DNA of 64,000 bases from CAYRJD01 sp965205925 (GCA_965205925.1 OZ242183.1:372001-436000); one strand, 5' to 3'. Positions 16,175 through 25,463 are shown, counted from the first letter of the stretch. The notes: generated from the sequence alone by a model not told the origin. Numbers and translations are program-made.

Positions 16175-18313
16175 ATGACAGGGGCGGCAACTGGGACAGC
16201 ATCCCGGTTGTGGAGAGGTTGTTTGTCTCGGCGTTGTTTGTCTCGTCCTCGGCAAACCCGGCAGATAAGTGTCCTTCTTGTGGCAGGACTGCTTGCTGTT
16301 GGGTTTGTATTGCCGCTTACCCCAGCCAGCGCGGGACTAATTGGCACACAAGTAGGCGACAATTCCAGTCAGCTCGCAGGCGGCATGCAACTGTTGTCAA
16401 CCGACCTTGGTGTTACCGCTGAGGGCACAGTACATCTGAAGCTGCAACTACCTGGCGTGGTGTTCGAGCACGACGAACTGAGTGTCAATATTCACGAGCG
16501 TGTGAAATCCGAGGCCGGTTTTCTTGCTAGCGCACAAGACCAGTCACTTGCAAGTGTGCTGCACACGCAAGTGTTCTTGGTGAACGAACTTGAACCCAAC
16601 GCCATTGGTGTCATTGATTTACCGCTTCACATCAATGCCGCACCCACCGGCATCGCAACCGACTCTGAAGCGGAACGCGAACGAACCAACGAAGCAAACC
16701 CAGAAGTTCCAGTAGCACGGTTAGTTGACAAAGGCGTCTATCCGGTAGCTATCGAACTACGAACGCAATCTCAACAACTCGTAGCTCGAATTGTCACGTA
16801 TGTGGTTCTCCTGCCAACTCAAGACGATGCGACTGCGTCTAACTCGACAGGATCGGTCAGTCTGAATGTGTTGTTCACCGCCAATCTGTCTCCAGATAGA
16901 GCGGCAGAAGAACAATCATCTGCAGAGCTCAACGACTGGCTAGACGTGCTAGGCCGTCACCGTGCCGTACCTGTGTTGGTAAGCATCACGCCGACACTGC
17001 TTATCGATCGCTCAATCGCAGACTCAGCCCACCGATTTGTGCGAGATGCAAACTACCCGGTTGATTTAGGTGCCCTGGCCGCAGCCAACCTTGATAGTGA
17101 AATTGATCAGCTCTTCAGGCTGGGAGAACAATCGCTTGAGATGTACGGGCTCTTAGCGGATGCAGATTTATGGGTCGGCAACCAAACCACCAGTTCACAA
17201 GAAATAGCCGTAAGAGCCAAGCGTGGTGTGCTCTACACAATCTTGCCCGCGTCAATCTTGACAAGTAGTCCCAGACCAGGTAGCCAACCAGCCGGTAGCA
17301 CGGCGGTAGATAACGCACCGATTCGCGAGCCGGTTCGTGTGGCCTTCAGTACTACAGAGAACGGTGACACCGATGCGAACGACAACATGGTTCGCTCGCT
17401 TGTGACAAGTCAGTTAATCGAGATTCAACCAACTGACACTCCCGGTGCCGCAGCTCAACGGTTGCTCGCTCATCTAGCAGTCATTGCTTTTGATGAAACC
17501 CACCACAAACCAACAGACGTGGTGGTAGTTGATCTAACGGACGCAAATCACAGTCCCCAGTTGGCCGAAACGATTCTTGCAACGTTGGAGCAGCTGCCGT
17601 TCATTCAAGCACTGACTGCGGATGAGGCGATCAACAAGCTCCAAGAGGTTGACTCCTTGTCTCAACCGCAAATGCTTTACCTACCCACTCACCGACAAAG
17701 CGAATTATCTCCCCTAGTTCGCGACGGTTACTTTGCTGTTCGTCGCCAACTCGACTCCTACAGATCGATGATTCGTGACGAAGACTCCGCAACATACGAA
17801 GAGCGGGCGCAAGAGCTGATAGCTACCTTGGCAACAGACATCACGCCCAGCCAGCAACGCGCGCAATGGCAACAGATCAGCAACTTTGTCACGTTGGAGT
17901 TAAATCAGCTAGAGGCCAACGCCAACAGTTCGGTCCGGCTTACATCGCGCGCGGCACAGGTGCCGTTTAGTTTCCAAAACAGCAGCGCTATCCCCCTTCG
18001 GGTCGAGGTTCGTTTGCTCAGCGACAAGCTCACGGTGGAAGATTTCGACGATGGCGAGTCCACAACACTGCTACTACAGCCTGGCGTTACCACTCGAGAG
18101 TTCGGGTTGCGTACGCGAGGTTCGGGAGCATTTCTCGTGAATATGGAACTGCGCTCGCCCGACGGAAATCTGCTTCTGGGACGAACCCCGATAGTGATGC
18201 AGGCAACCGCCCCCACCTGGGCTGGCTTGTTATTGGCAACAGGCGCCACAGCATTTTTGCTGATGTGGTGGATCGTAGATTCACGGCGGCATAGAGCGAG
18301 CAGCAATGTCTAA
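16175..18313 (+). CDS. Exported DUF6049-like protein upstream of murJ (Rv3909-type)
   Basis: A 712-residue protein with an N-terminal signal sequence (basic start, then ISVLLVAGLLAVGFVLPLTPASA) and one C-terminal transmembrane helix (WAGLLLATGATAFLLMWWIV) before a short basic tail. It is therefore mostly outside the membrane. The interior has no catalytic motif I recognise; the C-terminal part (about 560-670) looks like a beta-sandwich (PFSFQNSSAIPLRVEVRL). Size, topology and the position directly ahead of murJ match mycobacterial Rv3909. Its end overlaps murJ by 8 bases, so the two are translationally coupled. Function unknown, probably envelope biogenesis. Confidence 0.75.
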   Translation: MTGAATGTASRLWRGCLSRRCLSRPRQTRQISVLLVAGLLAVGFVLPLTPASAGLIGTQVGDNSSQLAGGMQLLSTDLGVTAEGTVHLKLQLPGVVFEHDELSVNIHERVKSEAGFLASAQDQSLASVLHTQVFLVNELEPNAIGVIDLPLHINAAPTGIATDSEAERERTNEANPEVPVARLVDKGVYPVAIELRTQSQQLVARIVTYVVLLPTQDDATASNSTGSVSLNVLFTANLSPDRAAEEQSSAELNDWLDVLGRHRAVPVLVSITPTLLIDRSIADSAHRFVRDANYPVDLGALAAANLDSEIDQLFRLGEQSLEMYGLLADADLWVGNQTTSSQEIAVRAKRGVLYTILPASILTSSPRPGSQPAGSTAVDNAPIREPVRVAFSTTENGDTDANDNMVRSLVTSQLIEIQPTDTPGAAAQRLLAHLAVIAFDETHHKPTDVVVVDLTDANHSPQLAETILATLEQLPFIQALTADEAINKLQEVDSLSQPQMLYLPTHRQSELSPLVRDGYFAVRRQLDSYRSMIRDEDSATYEERAQELIATLATDITPSQQRAQWQQISNFVTLELNQLEANANSSVRLTSRAAQVPFSFQNSSAIPLRVEVRLLSDKLTVEDFDDGESTTLLLQPGVTTREFGLRTRGSGAFLVNMELRSPDGNLLLGRTPIVMQATAPTWAGLLLATGATAFLLMWWIVDSRRHRASSNV

Positions 18314-20159
18314 CGACAATGATGCGAGCACAGGAGACATTTCGACTGATTCAGGTGCTGGTCGAGCAGCCACCGGAATAGGTCTGTCGCGTTTAAGCGG
18401 TGTGGCGCGCGCAATGTTGGTTACAAACGTTCTGGGTATAGGGGCGGTTGGCGATGCCTTCGCTGCTGCTCTGCGTATTCCCAACATGCTGCAAAACCTG
18501 CTGGGTGAAGGCGCGTTGTCTGCTGCTTTTGTGCCGTCTTACTCCAAGCTGGTTGAACAAGATCGGACTGCTGCAGGTCAGCTCGCAGCAGCGTTCGCTT
18601 CATTTTTGTTAGCCATCGTCTCCACAGCTGTGCTGGTAGGCGTCGTTGCTGCACGCCCCATCACACGCCTCATTGCCTGGGGTTTTGAAGGTGAACGATT
18701 TGAGCTGGCAGTAAAACTTGTGCGCATAACCGTGATCGGGTCCGGCTTACTGGTGATAGGTGCGTGGTGTGTGTGCGTGCTCAACACACATCGCCGCTTT
18801 TTCTTGTCGTATGTGGCACCCGTGATTTGGAACGCGACGCAAATTGCTGCATTGGTGCTGGCGGTGATGCTTGGCTGGGCGCAGCAAGATCGCGCAACGG
18901 CTTTGGCCTGGGCAGTGACCATCGGTGCTACCGCACAGGTGCTGTTTTCATTGGCAATGGCGTGGCGTAGCGACCCTTACATCATGCGGACAGGCATCTT
19001 CAAAGCAGGTGACCACTATGCAGATGGCACCATTACGCAAACCCAATCAAAGAGCCTGGCTCTGCCTAGACGCTTGAGCGCTTACCTGAGTTGGCGACAA
19101 CCAGCCGTGCGAACGGTGCTACGACGCTTGGCACCAGCGGTTGCAGGGCGCGGAGCTTTTCAGATATCCGCCTTCGCAGACTTAGCGTTGGCTTCTTTAT
19201 TGGCGGTGGGTGCCACCGCAGCATTAGCCGCAGCCCAAGCGCTGTACCTGTTGCCGGTGGCACTAATCGGTGTTGCCGTGGCGGCGGTTGAGCTGCCGGC
19301 GCTAAGTCGCATCACCAACGAAGATGAGATAGCTAGCCGCACAGCAGAGCGCCTTAACAGCAGCACTTATCTCGTATGCGGAGTAGTTGCCCTTTACCTA
19401 GCAGCCGGGGTGCCTCTAGCTGACACATTGTTCAACCTTGCGGGACTGCGCAACGCCGTCGGTCATGACGACGTGATTCTGATCGCAGCCGTATTAGGCA
19501 CCTATTCATTGGGGTTACCTGCCATCGTGGCCTCTCGCTTGTGCCAAAACATGCTGTTCGTGGCAGGCAATACTCGCTCCCCCGCACGCATCGCCATTGT
19601 GCGCGTGTCGTTATCTGCGGCCGTTGGGGTTGCGACGATGTTCCTTTTGGATCAGTTACTGGTCGTAAACGGCAAGATCACCGGAATTTCGAGCCTCTAC
19701 CAAAACCTCCTTACCTCAAATCCGTTTTCTTTAATGAACGATGCTGTGCGTCTTGACTCGGCTCTGCCAGCTCGGCTGGGAGCGGTTGGTTTGGCGTTGG
19801 GAGCGTCATGCGGTGCCTGGGTCGAGCTAATTTTGTTACGGCGCACCGTGCTAACTCGCCGAAACGGTCTCGTTTTCGCACAATCCACGCCACCTCGTTG
19901 CGGAATTGCTTCAAACCGACTGATTCCAACCAAACTTGGCCACCATATTTTCCCAGGCTTAGCCGCACTAGTAGCAGGCCTTTTGGGAGGCTGGTTATTA
20001 AGTCTAATGGATGGCCTAGCAGCGCTCGTGAGATTGGTCATCATCGGTGGTGTCGTCAGTGGCACTCATTTGAGCCTGGGTTTAGCGCTAAAACTGCCAG
20101 CAGCTAGACAACTAGTCTCAATCCCAGCGGCCTGGTTGCAAAACATGCGCCGCGGCTAG
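18306..20159 (+). CDS. murJ: Lipid II flippase MurJ (MviN core, without the kinase-like extension)
   Basis: A 617-residue polytopic membrane protein of the MOP superfamily that moves lipid II across the membrane for peptidoglycan synthesis. Typical N-terminal signatures are present: SRLSGVARAMLVTNVLGIG, DAFAAALRIPNMLQNLLGEGALSAAFVP. About 13-14 hydrophobic helices follow. The protein ends shortly after the last helix (IPAAWLQNMRRG). In Mycobacterium the homologue MviN continues with a pseudokinase and an extracellular domain. Here those parts are a separate gene at 21.1 kb, with degV in between. Confidence 0.95.
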   Translation: MSNDNDASTGDISTDSGAGRAATGIGLSRLSGVARAMLVTNVLGIGAVGDAFAAALRIPNMLQNLLGEGALSAAFVPSYSKLVEQDRTAAGQLAAAFASFLLAIVSTAVLVGVVAARPITRLIAWGFEGERFELAVKLVRITVIGSGLLVIGAWCVCVLNTHRRFFLSYVAPVIWNATQIAALVLAVMLGWAQQDRATALAWAVTIGATAQVLFSLAMAWRSDPYIMRTGIFKAGDHYADGTITQTQSKSLALPRRLSAYLSWRQPAVRTVLRRLAPAVAGRGAFQISAFADLALASLLAVGATAALAAAQALYLLPVALIGVAVAAVELPALSRITNEDEIASRTAERLNSSTYLVCGVVALYLAAGVPLADTLFNLAGLRNAVGHDDVILIAAVLGTYSLGLPAIVASRLCQNMLFVAGNTRSPARIAIVRVSLSAAVGVATMFLLDQLLVVNGKITGISSLYQNLLTSNPFSLMNDAVRLDSALPARLGAVGLALGASCGAWVELILLRRTVLTRRNGLVFAQSTPPRCGIASNRLIPTKLGHHIFPGLAALVAGLLGGWLLSLMDGLAALVRLVIIGGVVSGTHLSLGLALKLPAARQLVSIPAAWLQNMRRG

Positions 20160-20222
20160 CAACTCTGCTGCAGATAACACAGCAGCAGGACAGACACTGA
20201 GGGATAGAGGTAACGGCACGCA

Positions 20223-21092
20223 ATGACCAACACTCCTAACGTCAAAATTGTCACTGACAGCGCCTGTGACCTCCCACCCGAGGTAGCTGCGCGGCTTGGC
20301 GTCACCGTTGTGCCGCTATGGGTGCGGTTTGGTTCAGAAGAGTTCAAGGATCGCGTAGATCTCAGCATTGACGACTTCTGGCAGCGTTGCGCCGACACGG
20401 GCGCGCTTGCGCAAACCGCGGCACCGTCCGCAGGAGTATTCGAGCAAACCTTTCGCGACATCGCTGCTGCTGGCAGCAGCACCAGTGAAATAGTCGCAGT
20501 CATGTTAAGTGGCGCTTTGTCGGCCACCATTGAATCCGTGCACCTTGGCGCACAGGCAGTGTCAGACACGATCGGGGTGCGAGTAATTGACAGTCAGTTC
20601 GTGTCTATTGCGCAGGGCCTGCTGGTGAAACTGGCGGCCGAACTAGCAATGTCAGGCACCAGTGCCGACGAAATAGAAAATACTCTCGAAGATGCTCGCT
20701 CTCGCACAAGCCTTTATGCCGCTCTAGACACGCTCGAAAACCTGCGCAAGGGAGGTCGCATAGGAGCTGCTCAATCACTACTGGGTTCGGTGTTGTCAAT
20801 CAAGCCCCTCATCAAGATTGCTGGCGGTGAGGTAAAACCAGACGGGCGTCAACGCACCCGAGCGAGGGCGCTCGCACATCTGCGCGCTCTAGTAGAGGAA
20901 ACACCTGAGATTGAAGAGTTGGCGGTAATTCATGCGGCCGCCAGCGACGTTGATGATTTTGTTAGCTCGTTAGCACCACTGGTGGATTCCGAAATTTTGG
21001 TTAGCGATATTGGTCCGGTTGTAAGCGTTCATTCTGGCCCTAGAGCCATTGGCGTTGCGATTCGTACGCGACCTGGTGTGATCAACCACTGA
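20223..21092 (+). CDS. DegV-family fatty-acid-binding protein
   Basis: A 289-residue two-domain DegV protein. The start VKIVTDSACDLPPEVAARLGVTVVPLWVRFG is diagnostic. Also visible are QTAAPSAGVFEQTF, the LSGALSATIES loop that holds the fatty-acid carboxylate, and ENLRKGGRIGAAQSLLGSVLSIKPLI. Relatives bind fatty acids and, in Firmicutes (FakB), hand them to a FakA kinase. No FakA-like gene is in the window. It sits between murJ and the pseudokinase gene on the same strand, 21 bases ahead of the latter, so all three may be co-transcribed. Confidence 0.92.
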   Translation: MTNTPNVKIVTDSACDLPPEVAARLGVTVVPLWVRFGSEEFKDRVDLSIDDFWQRCADTGALAQTAAPSAGVFEQTFRDIAAAGSSTSEIVAVMLSGALSATIESVHLGAQAVSDTIGVRVIDSQFVSIAQGLLVKLAAELAMSGTSADEIENTLEDARSRTSLYAALDTLENLRKGGRIGAAQSLLGSVLSIKPLIKIAGGEVKPDGRQRTRARALAHLRALVEETPEIEELAVIHAAASDVDDFVSSLAPLVDSEILVSDIGPVVSVHSGPRAIGVAIRTRPGVINH

Positions 21093-21113
21093 TTTGAGCC
21101 AGCCGGCCGCACA

Positions 21114-22613
21114 ATGAGCGGAACTAATCGCTACCAACTAATTGAGCAACTACCAAACTTAATCCCGAGCGAGGTCACACAAACCTGGCTAGGTGTGGAT
21201 CTGACGCTTGACCGGCCGATAACAGTTCGTCTAACCGACGTAGACAGCGAACCAGGACGACGGTTGCGGTTGCAAACCCAGTCGCTTGCTGCACTAGAGC
21301 ATCCCGGTCTTTTACACATTCTTGACAGCTACATCGAGGGACGCCAATTTGCGATAGTCACCGAGCGCTTACCGCTACACACCCTGGCAGATGAGCTGTC
21401 AGTCGACGGTGAGTTCGCGCGTCTGACCACAGCAGAAGCTCTAAAGGCTGCCGCCACAATGGCAGAGGCGTTACATGCACTACATACAGCAGGTTTTGCT
21501 CATGGCGGTGTAAGTGCGGAGCAAGTGGGGCGGCGGCGTGAGGGCGGTTTCATTCTGCTTACCGGACCGCCCACTGGAGATGCGGTACGCATACCAGCTA
21601 CCCCAAAAAACGACGTGCGCAGCTTGGGTTCTCTGGCGCACGAACTATTAGTTGGTACCCCTCCAGTGCAAAAGCCCAACAACACATGGCGGATCGCCTC
21701 ATCGGTACCACCGGTGATAAAGCCCTTGCTCGTGCGCGCTAGTAGTAATAACAATCCGTGGCCTGATGCAAAAGCCCTCACTGACGCCTTCAAAGATGCG
21801 GCACGTGAGCTTAAAAATCAAGAGGAAGCTGCAAACGCAAAGACCACTAGACGCAAGCAATCCACCAAGCGCAACAGACATTTGGATCAGGGGTTAAGCA
21901 GTAGCCAACCACGGCAACGACGGGTGATGCTTACCTGGCTTGCGGCGTTGGTTGTTGGAACGCTCGCCGTGGTGGGTAGCAGTGTCTGGCTGGTAGCACA
22001 AGCGCGCGATAACGGAGACGAGTCGCTTGTAACGGTGGACACTGGTTCTACTGTCCCCTCAAGTGCGCCAAGCCCTACAAGCACAGTGCCAGCAGCAAGT
22101 TCTTCGAATACTTCGGTAACTGTCCCAGAGGTAACACGTGTTCCTGCAGAAATAGCTCACGTCACAGATTTTGATCCTTTCGGCAATGACACTGTCGAAC
22201 ACCCCGACCTTCTGCTGGAACTCAACAACGGCGATCCGCTAACAGGCTGGCGCACTTCGCGGTACAACTCCCCGAACTTTGGAGGCCTAAAAAACGGGGT
22301 CGGTTTATTGGTTGAGCTAGGTGGTGAGACGGTTCCAGACCTTGCTCGAGTGGTGATTGAATCACCCAGCACGGGCTGGGCTTTTCAGCTTTTCGCATCA
22401 ACTGAGCGGCGCACATCGCAAATTGAGTGGGGTGACCCGGTAGCGGAAATAACCGTTGGATCAAACCGGATTGAACCGATAGCGGTGGATTTTGATTCGT
22501 TGCCCGCAGCCACACTTTTGTTGTGGATAACCGCTCTTGGTGATGAACTGGACTCAGGCGGATATCGCGTAACGGTGACCGGCATTCGCGTCAGTCGCTA
22601 CCACACTCCCTAA
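21114..22613 (+). CDS. Membrane-anchored pseudokinase with extracellular sensor domain (MviN C-terminal homologue)
   Basis: A 499-residue protein. Residues 1-240 have a Ser/Thr kinase fold, but the catalytic residues are gone. The ATP-lysine strand reads ITVRLTD (about 36-42), HRD is replaced by HGG (130-132), and DFG by LTGPP. The DVRSLG helix near 167 is kept. A basic, Lys-rich linker, a transmembrane helix (TWLAALVVGTLAVVGSSVWLVA, about 275-297), a Ser/Thr/Pro linker and an extracellular beta-sandwich domain (about 350-499) follow. This matches the C-terminal half of mycobacterial MviN (Rv3910), whose pseudokinase is phosphorylated by PknB and bound by FhaA. In this organism it is unfused from MurJ. 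The start ATG is at 21114. Confidence 0.85.
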   Translation: MSGTNRYQLIEQLPNLIPSEVTQTWLGVDLTLDRPITVRLTDVDSEPGRRLRLQTQSLAALEHPGLLHILDSYIEGRQFAIVTERLPLHTLADELSVDGEFARLTTAEALKAAATMAEALHALHTAGFAHGGVSAEQVGRRREGGFILLTGPPTGDAVRIPATPKNDVRSLGSLAHELLVGTPPVQKPNNTWRIASSVPPVIKPLLVRASSNNNPWPDAKALTDAFKDAARELKNQEEAANAKTTRRKQSTKRNRHLDQGLSSSQPRQRRVMLTWLAALVVGTLAVVGSSVWLVAQARDNGDESLVTVDTGSTVPSSAPSPTSTVPAASSSNTSVTVPEVTRVPAEIAHVTDFDPFGNDTVEHPDLLLELNNGDPLTGWRTSRYNSPNFGGLKNGVGLLVELGGETVPDLARVVIESPSTGWAFQLFASTERRTSQIEWGDPVAEITVGSNRIEPIAVDFDSLPAATLLLWITALGDELDSGGYRVTVTGIRVSRYHTP

Positions 22614-22688
22614 AACCCAGATCCGCCCAGTGCTGGCTGATCGATGCGATAGGTGTCTAGCAGTGGTGCACTATTTAGGCTTGTCGCC

Positions 22689-23060
22689 GTGAGTCCCAGC
22701 CCCAACAAATCAGCAAGAGCTACCAGTACGACTAGCAGCGACTCCAACGACATCATCGCCAAATTCACTGCCAAATTCACAAATGCTGTGGAGGTTGTGG
22801 CGTCACGCACCACTCGGCCGGTGACGATGGTTATCCGGGCAATCGTTTTTGCAATGGTCATCGCACTGTGTGCCATCACAGCCATAACACTGCTCGTGGT
22901 TGCGTTTATTCGTGGAATTGACGTGGCGGTCGAAGCCCTGTTTGACGGTGAAGTCTGGCTGACGTATTTCATATGCGCTGGCCTGTTTGGGTTGCTTGGC
23001 ATGTTGCTCTGGTCAAAACGGCGTCCAGCAAACCGGCGACCAACGAAATCGTTGTCATGA
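22689..23060 (+). CDS. Small two-helix membrane protein upstream of trxB
   Basis: About 123 residues of unknown function. A Ser/Thr/Asn-rich N-terminus is followed by VIRAIVFAMVIALCAITAITLLVVAFI and YFICAGLFGLLGMLLWS, two membrane helices, and a basic tail (KRRPANRRPTKS). The GTG at 22689 or one at 22653 could start it. Its stop overlaps the trxB ATG (ATGA), so the two are coupled. In Mycobacterium sigM occupies this place; this protein has no sigma-factor features. Confidence 0.6.
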   Translation: MSPSPNKSARATSTTSSDSNDIIAKFTAKFTNAVEVVASRTTRPVTMVIRAIVFAMVIALCAITAITLLVVAFIRGIDVAVEALFDGEVWLTYFICAGLFGLLGMLLWSKRRPANRRPTKSLS

Positions 23061-24016
23061 ACGACAAGGCTCAGATCCGCAACGTAATAATCATCGGTAG
23101 CGGACCAGCAGGTCTAACGGCCGCCATTTACACAGCGCGTGCCCAGCTCGAGCCACTGGTTATTGAAGGCGAACCGAGTTCTACTTCAGATCAGCCGGGT
23201 GGCCAGTTGATGCTGACCACCGATGTTGAAAATTACCCAGGTTTTCCAGACGGAGTGATGGGACCAGACCTAATGCAGAATTTCCGTCAACAGGGTGAAC
23301 GTTTCGGCGCGCAGTTTCTGACGGCAAAAGTAAGCAAGGTTTCGTTAGATCAAAAGCCGTTCAGTGTGTCCGTCGGCAACGACGAATACCTGGCGCGCAG
23401 TGTGATCATCTCTACTGGAGCGCAGAGCATCATGCTCGGCCTCGAAAACGAAGACCGTTTAATCGGACACGGCATCTCCACCTGCGCTACTTGTGACGGT
23501 TTCTTTTTCAGAGACCAAGAGATTGCGGTGGTGGGTGGCGGCGACAGCGCAATGGAAGAAGCATTGTTTCTCACACGTTTTGCCTCGAAGGTGTATGTGA
23601 TTCACCGACGTGACAAGCTGCGCGCCTCGCGAATAATGCAAGAACGAGCGTTCGATAACAGCAAGATAGAATTTCTGTGGAATAACGAGGTCGCACAAAT
23701 ACACGGAGATGAGCAACTAACCGGGATAACGCTGACCGACACGAATAATGGCAACCAGCAGCGCGAGCTAGCCATAACCGGTTTGTTCATTGCTATTGGG
23801 CATAAGCCAAATACAAGTTTGTTTGATGGCTTGCTTGAGCTAAAGCCAAACCAATACCTTGTAACAGCCCCCGACAGCACCGCCACCGCTGTCGAAGGAG
23901 TGTTCGCCTGCGGAGACGTGCAGGATGACTTCTACCGACAAGCGATAACGGCAGCTGGTTCGGGTTGCATGGCAGCAATCGAAGCCGAACGCTGGTTGGA
24001 AGCGCAGGGGCACTAA
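23057..24016 (+). CDS. trxB: Thioredoxin reductase
   Basis: A 319-residue low-molecular-weight NADPH-thioredoxin reductase. It has the FAD-binding GSGPAGLTAAIYTARA at about 11-26, the redox-active disulfide in CATCDG near 138-143, the NADPH-binding GGGDSAMEEA, and the C-terminal FAD motif GVFACGDVQD. The start ATG at 23057 overlaps the previous stop. It pairs with trxA 90 bases downstream to form the cytosolic disulfide-reducing system. Confidence 0.97.
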   Translation: MNDKAQIRNVIIIGSGPAGLTAAIYTARAQLEPLVIEGEPSSTSDQPGGQLMLTTDVENYPGFPDGVMGPDLMQNFRQQGERFGAQFLTAKVSKVSLDQKPFSVSVGNDEYLARSVIISTGAQSIMLGLENEDRLIGHGISTCATCDGFFFRDQEIAVVGGGDSAMEEALFLTRFASKVYVIHRRDKLRASRIMQERAFDNSKIEFLWNNEVAQIHGDEQLTGITLTDTNNGNQQRELAITGLFIAIGHKPNTSLFDGLLELKPNQYLVTAPDSTATAVEGVFACGDVQDDFYRQAITAAGSGCMAAIEAERWLEAQGH

Positions 24017-24106
24017 GCCGGCCAGGCGAACAAGCAAATCCTTTTCGTTGGTAGACTCGGGTATCGGCCGCGACTATGGCCAATATTTTCCATTAGAGAG
24101 GCAACG

Positions 24107-24430
24107 ATGAGTGCTCAAATCTCCAAATTAGACGAACATACGTTCGAAGAAGAGATCAGTGGATCAGATGCGCCCGTGCTGGTGGATTTTTGGGCTGAAT
24201 GGTGCGGGCCTTGTAAACAGATCGCACCGATTTTGGAAGAGATTGCAGCGGAGCAGGAAAATCTTCGCATTGCCAAAGTGAACGTCGATGACAGTCCTGA
24301 GCTAGCGATGAAATTCAACGTGATGAGCATCCCAACGCTCATCGTTTTCTCCGAAGGTGAACCCGCCAAACGCCTGGTTGGCGCAAAACCAAAGGCTGCA
24401 CTGCTGGAGGAGCTCGGAGAATTCCTCTAA
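24107..24430 (+). CDS. trxA: Thioredoxin
   Basis: A 107-residue thioredoxin with the active site WCGPCK at residues 32-37, the cis-proline in MSIPTLIVF near 75, and a normal fold length. GAGAGG lies ahead of the ATG. The last codons contain GGAGGAG (24406-24412), which may serve as the ribosome binding site of the following gene while encoding two glutamates. Confidence 0.97.
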   Translation: MSAQISKLDEHTFEEEISGSDAPVLVDFWAEWCGPCKQIAPILEEIAAEQENLRIAKVNVDDSPELAMKFNVMSIPTLIVFSEGEPAKRLVGAKPKAALLEELGEFL

Positions 24431-25461
24431 AAACCTCCCCCAAGGATCCGTCTAGAGACGCTGCTCTTAGTGATAGCCGTCTCACCCGACCCTTCAGTGT
24501 CGGAGCACGTGGCGATCATGTTCGAGATTTACAGCAGCGCATTAACGCTCTACCGTTAGATATTTATTGCCCTATTACCGGATTTTTTGATCTAGCAACC
24601 AAAGACGCTGTACAAAAATTCCAATCCGATCGGTCCATCGATGTAGACGGAATTGTGGGAGTTCAAACCTGGGCGTTACTAGTTGAGGCAGGCATTCAAC
24701 TAGGCGATCGCGCGCTATACCTGCGTTCGCCCGCCATGCGTGGTGATGACGCGGCAGATCTCCAGCAAATGCTCAGTACTTTGGGGTTCTTCTCGGGACG
24801 GATCGATGGTATCTGGGGATCAGAATCGTCTTCGTCACTAGTCGATTTTCAGCTGAACGCAGGAATTGCCGGCGATGGAGTGTGTGGTGCTCGCACGATT
24901 GTGGCGTTGGAACGCGTGATGCGGCCGCTGACTGACGCTAATTCGGTAGCGCAGTTACGAGAGCTTCACCGCCTACCAGTCAATGACACAACATCAGGAC
25001 TTACCGGGCAACGCATTGCGCTTGGAGAAGTTGGTGGGCTCGGAGCGATAACTGCCGCTGCTAGACGCTCTCTCTTAGCTGACGGAGCTGAGGTTTTGCC
25101 GCTCAATCATCCAAGTTGGAGTGCCCAAGCCGTACAGGCCAACCGGTTTGGCGCAGCGGTTTACATCGCTACTGAAGTGCGGGACGTTGCCCCGTCGATT
25201 AGCTACTTTCAAGGTCGTTATTTCACTAGTGAGCTTGGCCGAAACCTGGCACAAGATCTTGTTCAAAAACTTAAACCCATCATTGGACATATGGAAATAT
25301 GCGGAATGGCCTTACCTGTACTGCGAGAGAGCCAGATGCCTGCAGTCTTTCTAAGAACCGGCGGTACAAGCACATTGCTTGAACATGGCCAAGAAATTGC
25401 GGAAGCTATGAGTACGGCAGTTGCACGTTTGCTGAGAGGTTCTACAGGGCAAAAAACCTAG
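24421..25461 (+). CDS. cwlM: CwlM-like peptidoglycan-binding protein with a degenerate amidase domain
   Basis: Two peptidoglycan-binding modules come first (GDHVRDLQQRINAL...DGIVGVQTW and GDDAADLQQMLSTLGFFSG...GVCGARTIVAL), then an Amidase_3-like domain. That domain has lost the zinc ligands: where DPGHGG is expected it reads ALGEVGG, and the later SLHxN histidine is replaced in AAVYIATEV. This fits CwlM, which in Mycobacterium is a PknB-phosphorylated activator of MurA and partner of MurJ, not a hydrolase. The reading frame is open from 24361, but the first ATG, GTG or TTG is at 24655, inside the first binding module. An ATT at 24421, eight bases after GGAGGAG in the end of trxA, is the best candidate start. 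The position after trxB-trxA matches mycobacterial cwlM. Confidence 0.7.
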   Translation: MPLKTSPKDPSRDAALSDSRLTRPFSVGARGDHVRDLQQRINALPLDIYCPITGFFDLATKDAVQKFQSDRSIDVDGIVGVQTWALLVEAGIQLGDRALYLRSPAMRGDDAADLQQMLSTLGFFSGRIDGIWGSESSSSLVDFQLNAGIAGDGVCGARTIVALERVMRPLTDANSVAQLRELHRLPVNDTTSGLTGQRIALGEVGGLGAITAAARRSLLADGAEVLPLNHPSWSAQAVQANRFGAAVYIATEVRDVAPSISYFQGRYFTSELGRNLAQDLVQKLKPIIGHMEICGMALPVLRESQMPAVFLRTGGTSTLLEHGQEIAEAMSTAVARLLRGSTGQKT

Positions 25462-25463
25462 GT

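Noticed and set aside
20165..20185. CTGCTG...CAGCAG hairpin between murJ and degV
   Set aside because: Short stem, 9-base loop and no T run; not convincing as a terminator or riboswitch.
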